A stretch of 64,000 nucleotides of DNA from assembly GCA_017744915.1 (NCBI GenBank), contig JAGIAH010000001.1, positions 558,001-622,000 on the forward strand, written 5' to 3'. Below, piece after piece: positions 28,025-37,393 of the stretch (the first letter of the stretch is position 1; each line of letters opens with the position of its first letter). A model generated the notes under the pieces. It was not told where the DNA came from. It saw only the letters and a list, made by a program, of their open reading frames with translations, and searched no databases. The stretch is from Agrobacterium tumefaciens. Lineage in GTDB: Bacteria > Pseudomonadota > Alphaproteobacteria > Rhizobiales > Rhizobiaceae. The position numbers were made by a program, and so were the translations under genes.

Positions 28025-28813
28025 TCAATAGGGGCCGGTGCGAGAGGCGAACAGCTGATATTCATGTAAAACGGGATCGTCATTCATTGCGGCGAAAATG
28101 GGAGCGAGCCGGTCCGACCATTCGGCGATCCCCTTCTCATCCGCGATCAGATCCTGCCGAACCTCCAGCAGCGCATGCGGTATGCCTTTCATCATGCAAT
28201 GGCGATACATGGTATCGCCCTTGAGCGCCCCGTCATAGGGTTCGTTGTCGCCAACGAGGATGTCGCCGGTGGCGCGCAGATGTGCCAGAAGCGGATCGAC
28301 CGCACGGTGATCCGTATCCCACAGAACGGCCGCATGCCATGGCCGCGGCGTTTCTTTCCAGAACGGCGTGTAGGAATGCAGCGACAGGACGAGCGGCGCT
28401 TCTTCGGACGCTTGCGCCACACCGGTCAGCACTCGGTCCACGGCATTGTGATAGGGCCGGTGAAAAATCTCGATGCGCCTTTGCCATTCCTCATCCGAAA
28501 TCGGATGGTTGCCAGGGACGATCGCCCCGTCCGAAATCTTCATGATGAGGGTGGGGTCGTCCTCGCCGCGATTCGGATCGATCAGCAGCCGTGAGAACCG
28601 CCCGAGCACGGCCGGCACGCCAAGGCGTGCGGCAAGCGAGCGCGTCAGCCCTTCTATGCCGATATCAAATGCGATGTGGCGATGAAAAGCGGTTTGCGGA
28701 AGGCCAAGATTGCCGTAGTGTGCCGGCAGGAGGTTCATGGCATGGTCCGCCAGAAGAACCATGCCTTTGTCATAATCGCCTTCTATGGTTTCATAGGGTA
28801 TGAAGTCGTTCAT
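28025..28813 (-). CDS. N-formylglutamate amidohydrolase family protein
   Basis: 262 residues. Family markers: the N-terminal ADHAMNLLP metal-ligand region, DIGIEGL, RLLIDPNRGEDD and SLHSYTPFW. These enzymes are zinc-dependent and hydrolyse N-formyl amides such as formylglutamate in histidine breakdown; no other hut genes are in view, so the real substrate is open. The start ATG 28813 gives MNDFIPYETIEG. It is the first gene of the amidohydrolase-DUF1244 operon. Confidence 0.85.
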   Translation of the reverse strand: MNDFIPYETIEGDYDKGMVLLADHAMNLLPAHYGNLGLPQTAFHRHIAFDIGIEGLTRSLAARLGVPAVLGRFSRLLIDPNRGEDDPTLIMKISDGAIVPGNHPISDEEWQRRIEIFHRPYHNAVDRVLTGVAQASEEAPLVLSLHSYTPFWKETPRPWHAAVLWDTDHRAVDPLLAHLRATGDILVGDNEPYDGALKGDTMYRHCMMKGIPHALLEVRQDLIADEKGIAEWSDRLAPIFAAMNDDPVLHEYQLFASRTGPY

Positions 28814-29008
28814 CGATGATTTTCTGGGGCAGGATTGAGGAGAGAAGCTTGATGGCATGGCTTGAGGCCGGGCGCAAGTTGCGGCGAAAGAACAGCCATC
28901 TACCTTATCGCACTCATGATCCCACGAACAATATAATCGATTAAACTCGCGTTGACTTTCTTTGGCGGCCACGCCAAGAAGTGTGTTCATTATAACCATG
29001 GAATCCGG

Positions 29009-29491
29009 ATGGAAGCCGTGACTCAGTCATCTCTCGCTCTTCCTCGCCACTTTCGGCATATCGCCCGTCTTTTTTCCGCAGCGGCATTGTTTCTGACCCC
29101 GTTCATGATGGCGGCACCCGCCCATGCGGATTTTCGCGTGTGTAATAGCACGCAGAATCTCGTGGGGGTCGCAATCGGCTACCGCGCTCAGGAAGGCTGG
29201 GTTAGCGAAGGCTGGTGGCAGGTTCCCTCTTCGACCTGCGCAACGCTGATCGAGGGTGAGCTGCAGTCACGTTATTATTATCTCTATGCCGAAGATGCCG
29301 CCCATGGCGGCCGCTGGACTGGTGACGTCAACATGTGCGTGGCGGAGAACGAGTTCAAGATCGCCGGCGTAGATGATTGTTATGCCCGCAGCTTCCAGAG
29401 AATGGGTTTCAAGGAATATGACACGGGCAGACAGGGCAGCTGGATGGTCCAGCTTTCCGATACGCCAGGCACACAGGGAAATCAAAACTGA
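29009..29491 (+). CDS. DUF1036 secreted protein upstream of pyk
   Basis: 160 residues. A signal peptide runs to about residue 40 (FLTPFMMAAPAHAD), then the DUF1036 domain: DFRVCNSTQNLVGVAIGYR, EGWWQVPSSTC and CYARSF. Three to four cysteines suggest disulfides in the periplasm. The start ATG 29009 is uncertain (GTG 29018 also fits). Its TGA overlaps the pyk ATG by one base, so the two genes are translationally coupled. Function is unknown. Confidence 0.82.
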   Translation: MEAVTQSSLALPRHFRHIARLFSAAALFLTPFMMAAPAHADFRVCNSTQNLVGVAIGYRAQEGWVSEGWWQVPSSTCATLIEGELQSRYYYLYAEDAAHGGRWTGDVNMCVAENEFKIAGVDDCYARSFQRMGFKEYDTGRQGSWMVQLSDTPGTQGNQN

Positions 29492-30930
29492 TGAAGCGTA
29501 ACCGCAAAGTCAAAATTCTTGCAACTCTCGGCCCGGCCTCTTCCGAAGAGGCCATGATCGAAAAGCTGCATCTTGCTGGCGCCGATCTTTTCCGGATCAA
29601 CATGAGCCATGCGAGCCACGACGTGATGCGGACGCTCATTCAGCGCATCCGCTCCGTTGAGAGCCGTACCGGCCGTCCCATCGGCATTCTGGCCGACCTG
29701 CAGGGTCCCAAGCTGCGCGTCGGAAAATTCGCCGAGACGAAGGTCGATCTGGTTCCGGGCCAGACCTTCACCCTTGATAACAAGGACACCCCCGGCGACA
29801 ACACCCGCGTTTTCCTGCCGCATCCTGAAATCCTCGAGGCGGTGAAGCCCGGCCACCGCCTGCTGATCGATGACGGCAAGCTGCACCTGCGCGCTGAAAA
29901 GAGCGATGGCAAAAGCATCGTCACCACGGTCGTTTCCGGCACCCGCATTTCCGACCGCAAGGGCATCAGCCTGCCCGACACCCTGCTCGGCGTCGGTGTT
30001 CTCACGGACAAGGACCGCGTCGACCTCGATGCCGTTCTGGAGACCAACGAAGTGGACTGGGTTGCCCTTTCCTTCGTTCAGCGCCCGGAAGACCTGGCGG
30101 AAGTTCGTAAGATCGCGCGCGGCCGCGTCGGCCTGATGTCCAAGATCGAAAAGCCGCAGGCTGTCGAGCGTATCGAAGAAATCATCGAGCTTTCCGACGC
30201 ATTGATGGTCGCCCGTGGTGACCTGGGTGTGGAAATGCCGCTGGAAGCCGTTCCAGGCATCCAGAAGCAGCTGACCCGCGCCTGCCGCCGCGCCGGCAAG
30301 CCGGTCGTTGTCGCCACGCAGATGCTGGAATCGATGATCACCGCCCCCGTGCCGACCCGCGCCGAAGTGTCCGACGTCGCCACCGCCGTCTTCGAAGGCG
30401 CCGATGCCATTATGCTCTCGGCTGAATCCGCCTCCGGCGACTACCCGGTCGAAGCGGTTTCCACCATGGCCTCCATCGCCAGCACGGTGGAACAGGACCC
30501 CTATTATTCCAACATCATCTATGCGCAGCGCGCCCAGCCGGAGCCGACAGGTGCCGACGCCATTTCGCTCGCTGCCCGCCAGATCGCCGAAACGCTTAAG
30601 CTTGCGGCGATCGTCACCTATACGTCCTCGGGCACGACCGGCCTGCGCGCCGCGCGCGAACGTCCGCAGGTGCCGATCATTGCCCTGTCGCCGATCATCC
30701 AGACCGCACGCCGCCTGTCGGTCGTCTGGGGCCTGCACTGCGTCGTCACCGGCGATGCCAGCGATCTGGACGACATGGTGAACCGCGCTTGTCGCATCGT
30801 TGTTTCCGAAGGTTTCGGCAAGCCGGGTGATCGCATCATCATCTCCGCCGGCGTGCCGCTCGGCACCCCAGGCGCAACCAATATGGTACGCATCGCCTAT
30901 ATCGGCTCGGATGGCCAGAGCGGCGTTTAA
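29491..30930 (+). CDS. pyk: Pyruvate kinase
   Basis: 479 residues. Converts phosphoenolpyruvate + ADP to pyruvate + ATP. N-terminal RKVKILATLGPASS, FRINMSHASHD, the active-site SKIEKPQAVERIEEI and the metal/substrate motif VARGDLGVEMP are intact. The C-terminal alpha/beta domain is complete. It is coupled to the upstream DUF1036 gene by a 1-nt overlap and ends in a strong terminator. Confidence 0.97.
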   Translation: MKRNRKVKILATLGPASSEEAMIEKLHLAGADLFRINMSHASHDVMRTLIQRIRSVESRTGRPIGILADLQGPKLRVGKFAETKVDLVPGQTFTLDNKDTPGDNTRVFLPHPEILEAVKPGHRLLIDDGKLHLRAEKSDGKSIVTTVVSGTRISDRKGISLPDTLLGVGVLTDKDRVDLDAVLETNEVDWVALSFVQRPEDLAEVRKIARGRVGLMSKIEKPQAVERIEEIIELSDALMVARGDLGVEMPLEAVPGIQKQLTRACRRAGKPVVVATQMLESMITAPVPTRAEVSDVATAVFEGADAIMLSAESASGDYPVEAVSTMASIASTVEQDPYYSNIIYAQRAQPEPTGADAISLAARQIAETLKLAAIVTYTSSGTTGLRAARERPQVPIIALSPIIQTARRLSVVWGLHCVVTGDASDLDDMVNRACRIVVSEGFGKPGDRIIISAGVPLGTPGATNMVRIAYIGSDGQSGV

Positions 30931-30950
30931 CGCCGCGTACTATGCAGCAT

Positions 30951-30982
30951 AAAAAAACCCGCCGCCGCCGGCGGGTTTTTTA
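30951..30982. terminator. Terminator after pyk
   Basis: AAAAAAACCCGCCG / CCGGCGGGTTTTTT around a short loop. T-rich on both strands, so it also serves the convergent DUF882 gene. Confidence 0.88.
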
Positions 30983-31012
30983 TTGGCCTTTCGGCCATCT
31001 TATAAAACTGGC

Positions 31013-32917
31013 TCAGTGCATCTTCACCGGCGTGCTGAAGCGGCTGGATTCGATGGCCACGGCACCCGGCTTGAAGCTCGCCGAGGTGGCGGAAGCCGAC
31101 ATGGCATTGCTGAGCATACGGTTGGCGACAACACGTGGCGCCTTTACCGAGCGTCCGGTCGTACCCTTGTTCTGGTTGAGCGCCCAATCCGAAATAAGAT
31201 CCTGCGTCAAGCGACCACCGCCCACCATCGCCTGCTCGGAAACGGCCGCATCCTGCTTGCTCGGGCGCGAACCCTTGGTCGGCATGCCGGCGCTGAGACC
31301 GCCATTGATGGCGGGTTTCAGATCGAAGGCATCGCCAAAGCCCTGCTGCGGCTCAGCCTTGGCGGTTTCGGCAGGCGCGACGGTAACCTTGTGGTTGACG
31401 GCAGCCGGGAATTGCGCGGCCGTCGGCATGGCGGCGGACTGGACCTGCGACCGGGCAGCTTGACCGCTCTGTTCAAGAGCCGCAACCACGGTCGGCGAAA
31501 GCGTATCCTGTTGTGCCTCGGCAAGATCGTCTTCGCCTTCCGGATCCGCATTGGCCGCCGCCAGCAGGGCTTCCGCCACGGCCGGACGATTGGCCGGAAC
31601 CGGAACGGAGGCGAGTTCGCCGGTCGCGGCTGGCGTCGCACCATCAGCAGAAGCCGTCAGGATCGACCCTTCCGCATCACCCTTCATGCCACGCGGGCCG
31701 AGAAGTGTGGGCACAGGCACCGAGACTTCCGCGAGATCAGCAAATTGCTGGCGCTCGGCCGGAGCTGAGGTCGGCGTCGGCGTCGTCGCCGCCTGCAGGG
31801 CATCCTGCGCGGCATTGCGGGCCGGAGAATAAAGGGCAGTCGCAAGGCCGGTATTGGCTGGCGGCTGGTTGCCAAATGCGGGACGAGCCGTCGGCAGCGG
31901 CGCATCGTTCACGCCGGGAAGTGCCTGTGCCGAAGCAACGGCGATAGTGGGTTCAGGCTCGGGAGCCGCCTGCTGCGGTGCCGCCGGGCGAGCGACAGCC
32001 GGGCGTTCTGCGGGCTCCGGCGCTGCGATGCTATCGGGATCTTCATCCTCGTCACCACCACCAAAGAGAGCCTGCAACAGGGTCTTGCGCTTGCCCTCAC
32101 CGGAAGAAGCGGGGCCGGCTCCGGCACTGGAAGCAACCTGAATGGAGGACGAGCTGACGCGCTTCTTGTAATCGGCGAGCGCCTGCTCATAACCTGGAAG
32201 CGGCTTGCCGTCGGAAGGAAGATGCAGCGTATTGCCGTTCGGGAAGATGCGGACGAGCTCCTGACGGCTCATGCGCGGCCAGGCGCGAACGCCGCCAACA
32301 TCCATGTGCACGAAGGGAGAGCCCGATGTCGGATAGAAGCCGACGCCACCGATCTGCATCTGCATGCCGATTTCACGCAGGCGGGCAAGCTTCACGCCGG
32401 GAATGTAAAAGTCCATGGCCTTGCCAAGCATATGCTGGCTTTTTTCCGCAACGCCCTTGGTGCGCGTGCGCAGCAGTCCATTGGTCTCGGGTGAACGGAA
32501 GGCCGAAACGACATTGATGTAATCGGTCGCGCCGCTGCGGCGATAGACTTCCCAGACAAGATCGAAAAGTCGCGGGTCCATCCGCGTCGGCTGGTTGCGG
32601 CGCCAGTCACGCAGGAAGCGGTTCAGTTCCTGCAGGCCTTTCTGATCATATCTGCCATTGCGCTTGAAGGTGATGACCGCCTTCTCGCGTGTATGGATAT
32701 AATACAGTTTGAGGCTACGCGTCTCGGCGGCGGCTTCCGTCGCCGAAACACCTACGAAAGGCATTGCGGCGAGCATCAGGCAGGCAAAGGTGACAGCGCG
32801 CGCCGACAGCTTCGTGCATATATCCTTGATCAAGCCGCGCGCGATCCTAGTCGAAAGCGCGTTATTCCGATGCAGATATGGCAATTCGATCCCCGCCTGG
32901 AAGACAATTTCTGTCAC
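31013..32917 (-). CDS. DUF882/peptidase M15-like secreted protein with long disordered tail
   Basis: 634 residues. An N-terminal membrane or signal segment lies near 40-65. A DUF882 (YcbK/MepK-like) domain (about 70-230) follows, with the zinc-peptidase motifs SAFRSPETN, SQHMLGKAMDF and VHMDVGGVRAW. The remaining 400 residues are Ala/Pro-rich and low-complexity, ending in a small conserved-looking KGTTGRSVKAP block. Relatives cleave peptidoglycan cross-links; the role here is inferred. The start is GTG 32917, with some uncertainty. Confidence 0.83.
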   Translation of the reverse strand: MTEIVFQAGIELPYLHRNNALSTRIARGLIKDICTKLSARAVTFACLMLAAMPFVGVSATEAAAETRSLKLYYIHTREKAVITFKRNGRYDQKGLQELNRFLRDWRRNQPTRMDPRLFDLVWEVYRRSGATDYINVVSAFRSPETNGLLRTRTKGVAEKSQHMLGKAMDFYIPGVKLARLREIGMQMQIGGVGFYPTSGSPFVHMDVGGVRAWPRMSRQELVRIFPNGNTLHLPSDGKPLPGYEQALADYKKRVSSSSIQVASSAGAGPASSGEGKRKTLLQALFGGGDEDEDPDSIAAPEPAERPAVARPAAPQQAAPEPEPTIAVASAQALPGVNDAPLPTARPAFGNQPPANTGLATALYSPARNAAQDALQAATTPTPTSAPAERQQFADLAEVSVPVPTLLGPRGMKGDAEGSILTASADGATPAATGELASVPVPANRPAVAEALLAAANADPEGEDDLAEAQQDTLSPTVVAALEQSGQAARSQVQSAAMPTAAQFPAAVNHKVTVAPAETAKAEPQQGFGDAFDLKPAINGGLSAGMPTKGSRPSKQDAAVSEQAMVGGGRLTQDLISDWALNQNKGTTGRSVKAPRVVANRMLSNAMSASATSASFKPGAVAIESSRFSTPVKMH

Positions 32918-33092
32918 ATTGCCTCAAATGAACGTCAAATACGGTGACACGATGGCAAAATTGCCACACACATACAACCTTCCTCTACATAGTGAATCAG
33001 CCACTAACAAGAGGTTTATAGACGGTAAGCGGATATCCTTGCTCAGAAGTTAACGAATTTCACGATCTGCCTTGGAATAAGCGGTTTGGGCC

Positions 33093-34640
33093 TCAGGCGG
33101 CATCTCGAAGCGGATCATCCGGATCGATGCCATAATCCTTGAGCTTGCGATAAAGCGTCGAGCGGCCGATGCCGAGCTTTCTTGCGACCTGGCTCATCTG
33201 GCCCCGATAAAAACGAAGGGCGAAACGGATGAGTTCCTCTTCGATCTCGGCCAGTTTCCGGATATTGCCCGAATCGTCCATGCTGGAGATCAGGTTTCCG
33301 CCCCGATAGATGGTGGTGGAAATATCCGACTGTTCGTCGATGACGGCATGGCTTTCGGCAGCCGGCGGCGGGGGTGGCGAATAGGCCGCAAGCTTCAACG
33401 ACGACCCGGATGGCGAGTGGATGACATCGTCCCCATCATCGCCGTTCGAAAACTCCGGCAATTGCAGCGCGATCTGCGGAAAATCGGAATCCGACAATTC
33501 TTCGCCCTGCGACAGCACCACGGCGCGGAAAACGGCGTTTTCGAGCTGGCGGATATTGCCCGGCCAGTCATAGGCCGTCAGCAGCGCCAGCGCGCTAGCA
33601 TTAAGACCGACGGAATTGGGCAGTTTCTGTTCCGCCGAAAAGCGTTCGGCGAAAACCCGCGCCAGATGCGGAATGTCTTCCTTGCGGCGGCGCAAAGCGG
33701 GGATGGTGATCGGAAAGACGTTGAGGCGATAATAAAGATCCTCGCGGAAGCGGCCTTCCTTCACCTCTTCGATAAGGTTCTTGTTGGTGGCGGAAATCAG
33801 CCGCACATTGACCTTCTGCACCCGCGCGGAGCCGACGGTTTCGATTTCGCCCTGCTGAACGGCGCGCAGAAGCTTCACCTGCACGTCGAGGGGCAGATCG
33901 CCGATTTCATCGAGGAACAGCGTACCGCCATCCGCCTCCATGAACTTGCCGACATGTTTTTCCGTAGCACCCGTGAAGGCGCCCTTCTCGTGGCCGAAGA
34001 GGATGCTTTCCACGAGATTGTGCGGGATTGCACCGCAATTGACGGTGATGAACGGCTTGTTCGCCCGGTCGCCGGCCGACTGGATGGCGCGGGCGACCAT
34101 TTCCTTGCCCACGCCGGATTCGCCTTCCAGCACCACAGGAATGCTGGACTGGGCGGCGCGCTGCGCGAGCTCAATGACCCTCAGCATTGCGGGGCTTGCG
34201 GAAACGATATCGGTAAAATTCACTGCATTGCTCCGTCCGCGCCTGCCCGTGCGGGCCTTTGCCTCTCTCCTGTCCAGCTTGAGCGCATTGGAGATGGCGG
34301 CGCCGATCCTTTCCGGCGAGACCGGCTTGACGACAAAATCGAAGGCGCCGGCGCGCATGGCCTGCACAACGGTCTCGATGCCGCCCTGTCCTGTCTGCAC
34401 GATGACGGGAACATCGGTGCCGAGTTCGCCGACGGCCTTCAGAAAGGTAAGCCCATCCATTTCCGGCATCATCAGATCGAGGACGATGACGTTGATCTCA
34501 CCACTATATTGCTTGAGCAATTCCAGCCCCGCCTTGCCGTTTTCGGCAAGCAAGGCCATATGCCCATAACGTTCCACCGCATTTTTGAGCAGGCGGCGCT
34601 GGACGGGATCATCGTCTATCACGAGAACATGCGCGGTCAT
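33093..34640 (-). CDS. Sigma-54-dependent response regulator (NtrC family)
   Basis: 515 residues. A receiver domain (phospho-acceptor Asp55 in VIVLDLMMPEMDG) is followed by an AAA+ domain with Walker A GESGVGKE, the sigma-54-contacting GAFTGA loop, Walker B GTLFLDEIGDLP and NIRQLENAVF. The C-terminal Fis-type helix-turn-helix reads AEIEEELIRFALRFYRGQMS (abridged) and RKLGIGRSTLYRKLKDYG. GGAGC 5 nt before the ATG. No partner kinase is adjacent. Target genes are unknown. Confidence 0.93.
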   Translation of the reverse strand: MTAHVLVIDDDPVQRRLLKNAVERYGHMALLAENGKAGLELLKQYSGEINVIVLDLMMPEMDGLTFLKAVGELGTDVPVIVQTGQGGIETVVQAMRAGAFDFVVKPVSPERIGAAISNALKLDRREAKARTGRRGRSNAVNFTDIVSASPAMLRVIELAQRAAQSSIPVVLEGESGVGKEMVARAIQSAGDRANKPFITVNCGAIPHNLVESILFGHEKGAFTGATEKHVGKFMEADGGTLFLDEIGDLPLDVQVKLLRAVQQGEIETVGSARVQKVNVRLISATNKNLIEEVKEGRFREDLYYRLNVFPITIPALRRRKEDIPHLARVFAERFSAEQKLPNSVGLNASALALLTAYDWPGNIRQLENAVFRAVVLSQGEELSDSDFPQIALQLPEFSNGDDGDDVIHSPSGSSLKLAAYSPPPPPAAESHAVIDEQSDISTTIYRGGNLISSMDDSGNIRKLAEIEEELIRFALRFYRGQMSQVARKLGIGRSTLYRKLKDYGIDPDDPLRDAA

Positions 34641-34809
34641 TTTTAGCTCCGGTTTCCGGTTTATGGACCTGCTTCATGCGGTCCCTTATTCCGCACTCTG
34701 GCATGGGAGACTTGAACATCCAGTTTTGAGAATTGCTTGCATTTTATCCATTGCCGCGGGAAACAAGGTCCCCATATGCTTCGCACGCATAATCAGAAGG
34801 ACACGTTCG

Positions 34810-36660
34810 ATGACCCTCAACCTCGCCACCCCGCAACCCGTATTCTCCCTTGCCGAAACCGCCGGTCCGGCGCTTGGCGATCTGCCCGGCTGGAAGCTCT
34901 CGGACCTTTATCCGTCGGGGGATTCGCCGGAATATAAGGGCGATCTCGAAAAGGCGGCGTCGATGGCGACGGCTTTCGAGGAGAAATGGAAGGGCAAGCT
35001 GGAAGCTGCGGCGAAGGCAACGGGCGAAAAGGGCATCGGCGCCGCGCTGAAGGACTATGAAGCGCTGGACGATCTTATCGGCCGCATCGGCTCCTTTGCC
35101 GGGCTCACCTATTTTTCCGATACATCGAACCCGGCAAACGGCAAGCTTTACGGCGATGCCCAGGCGAAACTGACGGATATTTCCGCCCATCTCCTGTTCT
35201 TCACGCTGGAACTCAACCGCATTGACGATGCCGTGATGGATGCGTGCATGGCGAATGATGCCGCGGCCGGTCACTACCGCCCCTGGCTGGTGGATCTGCG
35301 CAAGGACAAGCCGCACCAGCTCGATGACCAGCTGGAACAGCTTTTCCTCGAAAAATCGATGACCAGCGCGGCAGCCTTCAACCGCCTGTTCGACGAAACC
35401 ATGGCCGATCTGCATTTCGACATTGATGGCGCAAGCCTTCCGCTGGAAGTGACGCTCAACATGCTGCAGGAGCCGGAGCCGGAAACCCGCAGGAAGGCGG
35501 CCGAAGCGCTGAGCGCCACCTTCAAGGACAATCTGCGGGTCTTCACCCTCATCACCAACACGCTTGCCAAGGACAAGGATATTTCCGACCGCTGGCGCAA
35601 GTTCGAGGATATCGCCGACAGCCGTCATCTCGCCAACCGCGTCGAGCGGGAGGTAGTCGATGCCCTGGCGGCAGCCGTCAAGAAGGCCTATCCGCGCCTT
35701 TCGCATCGTTATTATGCCATGAAGGCGAAATGGCTCGGCATGGAGCAGATGAATTATTGGGACCGCAACGCGCCGCTTCCCGATACATCGAACACGATCA
35801 TTCCCTGGGATGAGGCAAAGGACACGGTACTTTCCGCCTATGGCAATTTCGCCCCTGAGATGGCCGATATTGCCCGCAGATTCTTCGATGAAGAATGGAT
35901 CGACGCCCCCGCCCGCCCAGGCAAGGCGCCCGGCGCATTCGCCCACCCAACCGTGCCCTCGGCTCATCCTTATGTGCTGGTCAACTATCTCGGCAAACCA
36001 CGCGACGTGATGACGCTCGCCCATGAGCTTGGCCATGGCGTGCACCAGGTGCTGGCAGGCCAGCAGGGCGCACTGATGTGCGCCACGCCGTTGACGCTTG
36101 CCGAAACCGCTTCCGTCTTTGGCGAAATGCTGACCTTCCGCAAGCTGCTCGACGACACCAAGGACATCAGGGAACGCAAGGCCATGCTCGCCCGCAAGGT
36201 CGAAGACATGATCAACACGGTCGTGCGCCAGATCGCCTTTTACGAATTTGAGCGCAAACTGCACACTGCGCGCAAAGAGGGCGAGTTGACTTCGGAACAG
36301 ATCGGCGACTTGTGGCTCTCCGTTCAGGCCGAAAGCCTCGGCCCGGCTATCCGGATTTCCGAAGGCTACGAGACTTGGTGGACATACATCCCCCATTTCA
36401 TCCACTCGCCCTTCTATGTTTACGCCTATGCCTTCGGCGATTGCCTGGTGAACTCGCTCTATGCCGTCTACCAGAAGGCCGAGACGGGCTTTCAGGAGAA
36501 ATATTTCGAACTTCTGAAAGCCGGCGGCACCAAGCATCATTCGGAGCTTCTGAAACCCTTCGGCCTCGATGCGACCGATCCTTCCTTCTGGGACAAGGGG
36601 CTTTCGATGATCGAAGGGCTGATCGACGAGCTGGAAGCGCTGGACAAGAAACAGGCTTAA
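34810..36660 (+). CDS. pepF: M3 family oligoendopeptidase F
   Basis: 616 residues. Zinc metallopeptidase of the thimet/PepF group with HELGH at 405-409, the glutamate ligand downstream (ETASVFGEM), and C-terminal FIHSPFYVYAYAFGD, as expected. It degrades short peptides in the cytoplasm. ATG 34810 is preferred, with GAAGGA 8 nt upstream; the in-frame upstream extension is not protein-like. It is divergent from the NtrC-type regulator. Confidence 0.93.
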   Translation: MTLNLATPQPVFSLAETAGPALGDLPGWKLSDLYPSGDSPEYKGDLEKAASMATAFEEKWKGKLEAAAKATGEKGIGAALKDYEALDDLIGRIGSFAGLTYFSDTSNPANGKLYGDAQAKLTDISAHLLFFTLELNRIDDAVMDACMANDAAAGHYRPWLVDLRKDKPHQLDDQLEQLFLEKSMTSAAAFNRLFDETMADLHFDIDGASLPLEVTLNMLQEPEPETRRKAAEALSATFKDNLRVFTLITNTLAKDKDISDRWRKFEDIADSRHLANRVEREVVDALAAAVKKAYPRLSHRYYAMKAKWLGMEQMNYWDRNAPLPDTSNTIIPWDEAKDTVLSAYGNFAPEMADIARRFFDEEWIDAPARPGKAPGAFAHPTVPSAHPYVLVNYLGKPRDVMTLAHELGHGVHQVLAGQQGALMCATPLTLAETASVFGEMLTFRKLLDDTKDIRERKAMLARKVEDMINTVVRQIAFYEFERKLHTARKEGELTSEQIGDLWLSVQAESLGPAIRISEGYETWWTYIPHFIHSPFYVYAYAFGDCLVNSLYAVYQKAETGFQEKYFELLKAGGTKHHSELLKPFGLDATDPSFWDKGLSMIEGLIDELEALDKKQA

Positions 36661-36751
36661 TCTCTTCCGCCGGCAGAGCTATCCTGTTTCGGACAGGTTT
36701 GCCGGTTGATATTGCCGGCAAAGCCACCGGTAAACCATTCAGGCGACGAGC

Positions 36752-37393
36752 ATGGCCATGAAACGCAAACCCGCCGATCTGACCTTGAGGGAAACCCTGC
36801 GCTGGGAGCCGCAAACCGGCTTTCAGCGCATCGACCAGCATATGCGCCGGCTATTGCGTTCCGCTGATGCGCTTGGTTTTCGCGCGCCCGTCAATGCGGT
36901 TCAGGTGCTGGAAAAGAAGGTGGGTGGTGAAAACCCGCTCTGCGTCAGGCTGGTCATGAACTACAAGGGCGAGCTGGATATCGAAACGGCCGAATTCCAG
37001 CCATTGCAGGAAAACACCGTCTGGCGCGTCCGCATTGCCAGACAGACCACACTCGATTCCGCCGATACTTTCTATCGCCACAAGTCCTCACGCCGCGAGC
37101 CCTATGATGCCGCCCGCGCCGAATTTTCGGCCAAAGAGGCAGACGAGGTGCTGCTGCTCAACGAGCGCGGTGAGCTGTGTGAGGGATCGTCGACCAGCAT
37201 CTTCATCGAAATGCCGGATGGGCAATTGCTGACGCCGCCGCTCGACAGCGGCATTCTGCCGGGCGTGCTACGCGCCGATCTGATCCGCGAACGCAAAGCG
37301 CGCGGACAGGCGCTGAAGCCGGAGGATATCGCCGGCCGAAAGCTTTTCGTCGGCAATTCGCTGCATGGTTTGATTGCAGCGGAGCTTGTTTAG
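36752..37393 (+). CDS. Class IV aminotransferase-like protein (PabC-like)
   Basis: 213 residues. ETLRWEPQTGFQRIDQHMRRL at the start and the C-terminal EADEVLLLNERGELCEGSSTSIFIE (abridged) match the fold-type IV PLP family that includes aminodeoxychorismate lyase and branched-chain aminotransferases. The Lys in HKSS(RR) is the probable PLP ligand. A role in folate synthesis is likely but not certain; no pabAB is nearby. Its stop overlaps the end of the GGDEF gene by 4 nt, tail to tail. Confidence 0.8.
   Translation: MAMKRKPADLTLRETLRWEPQTGFQRIDQHMRRLLRSADALGFRAPVNAVQVLEKKVGGENPLCVRLVMNYKGELDIETAEFQPLQENTVWRVRIARQTTLDSADTFYRHKSSRREPYDAARAEFSAKEADEVLLLNERGELCEGSSTSIFIEMPDGQLLTPPLDSGILPGVLRADLIRERKARGQALKPEDIAGRKLFVGNSLHGLIAAELV

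Noticed and set aside
28934-28943. TAATCGATTA palindrome upstream of the DUF1036-pyk operon as a LacI-type operator
   Set aside because: Only ten bases and AT-rich; no second copy was seen before the other glycolytic genes.
34744-36540. 598-codon minus-strand frame opposite the oligopeptidase F gene
   Set aside because: The + strand frame carries HELGH and all M3 motifs; the minus frame has none.
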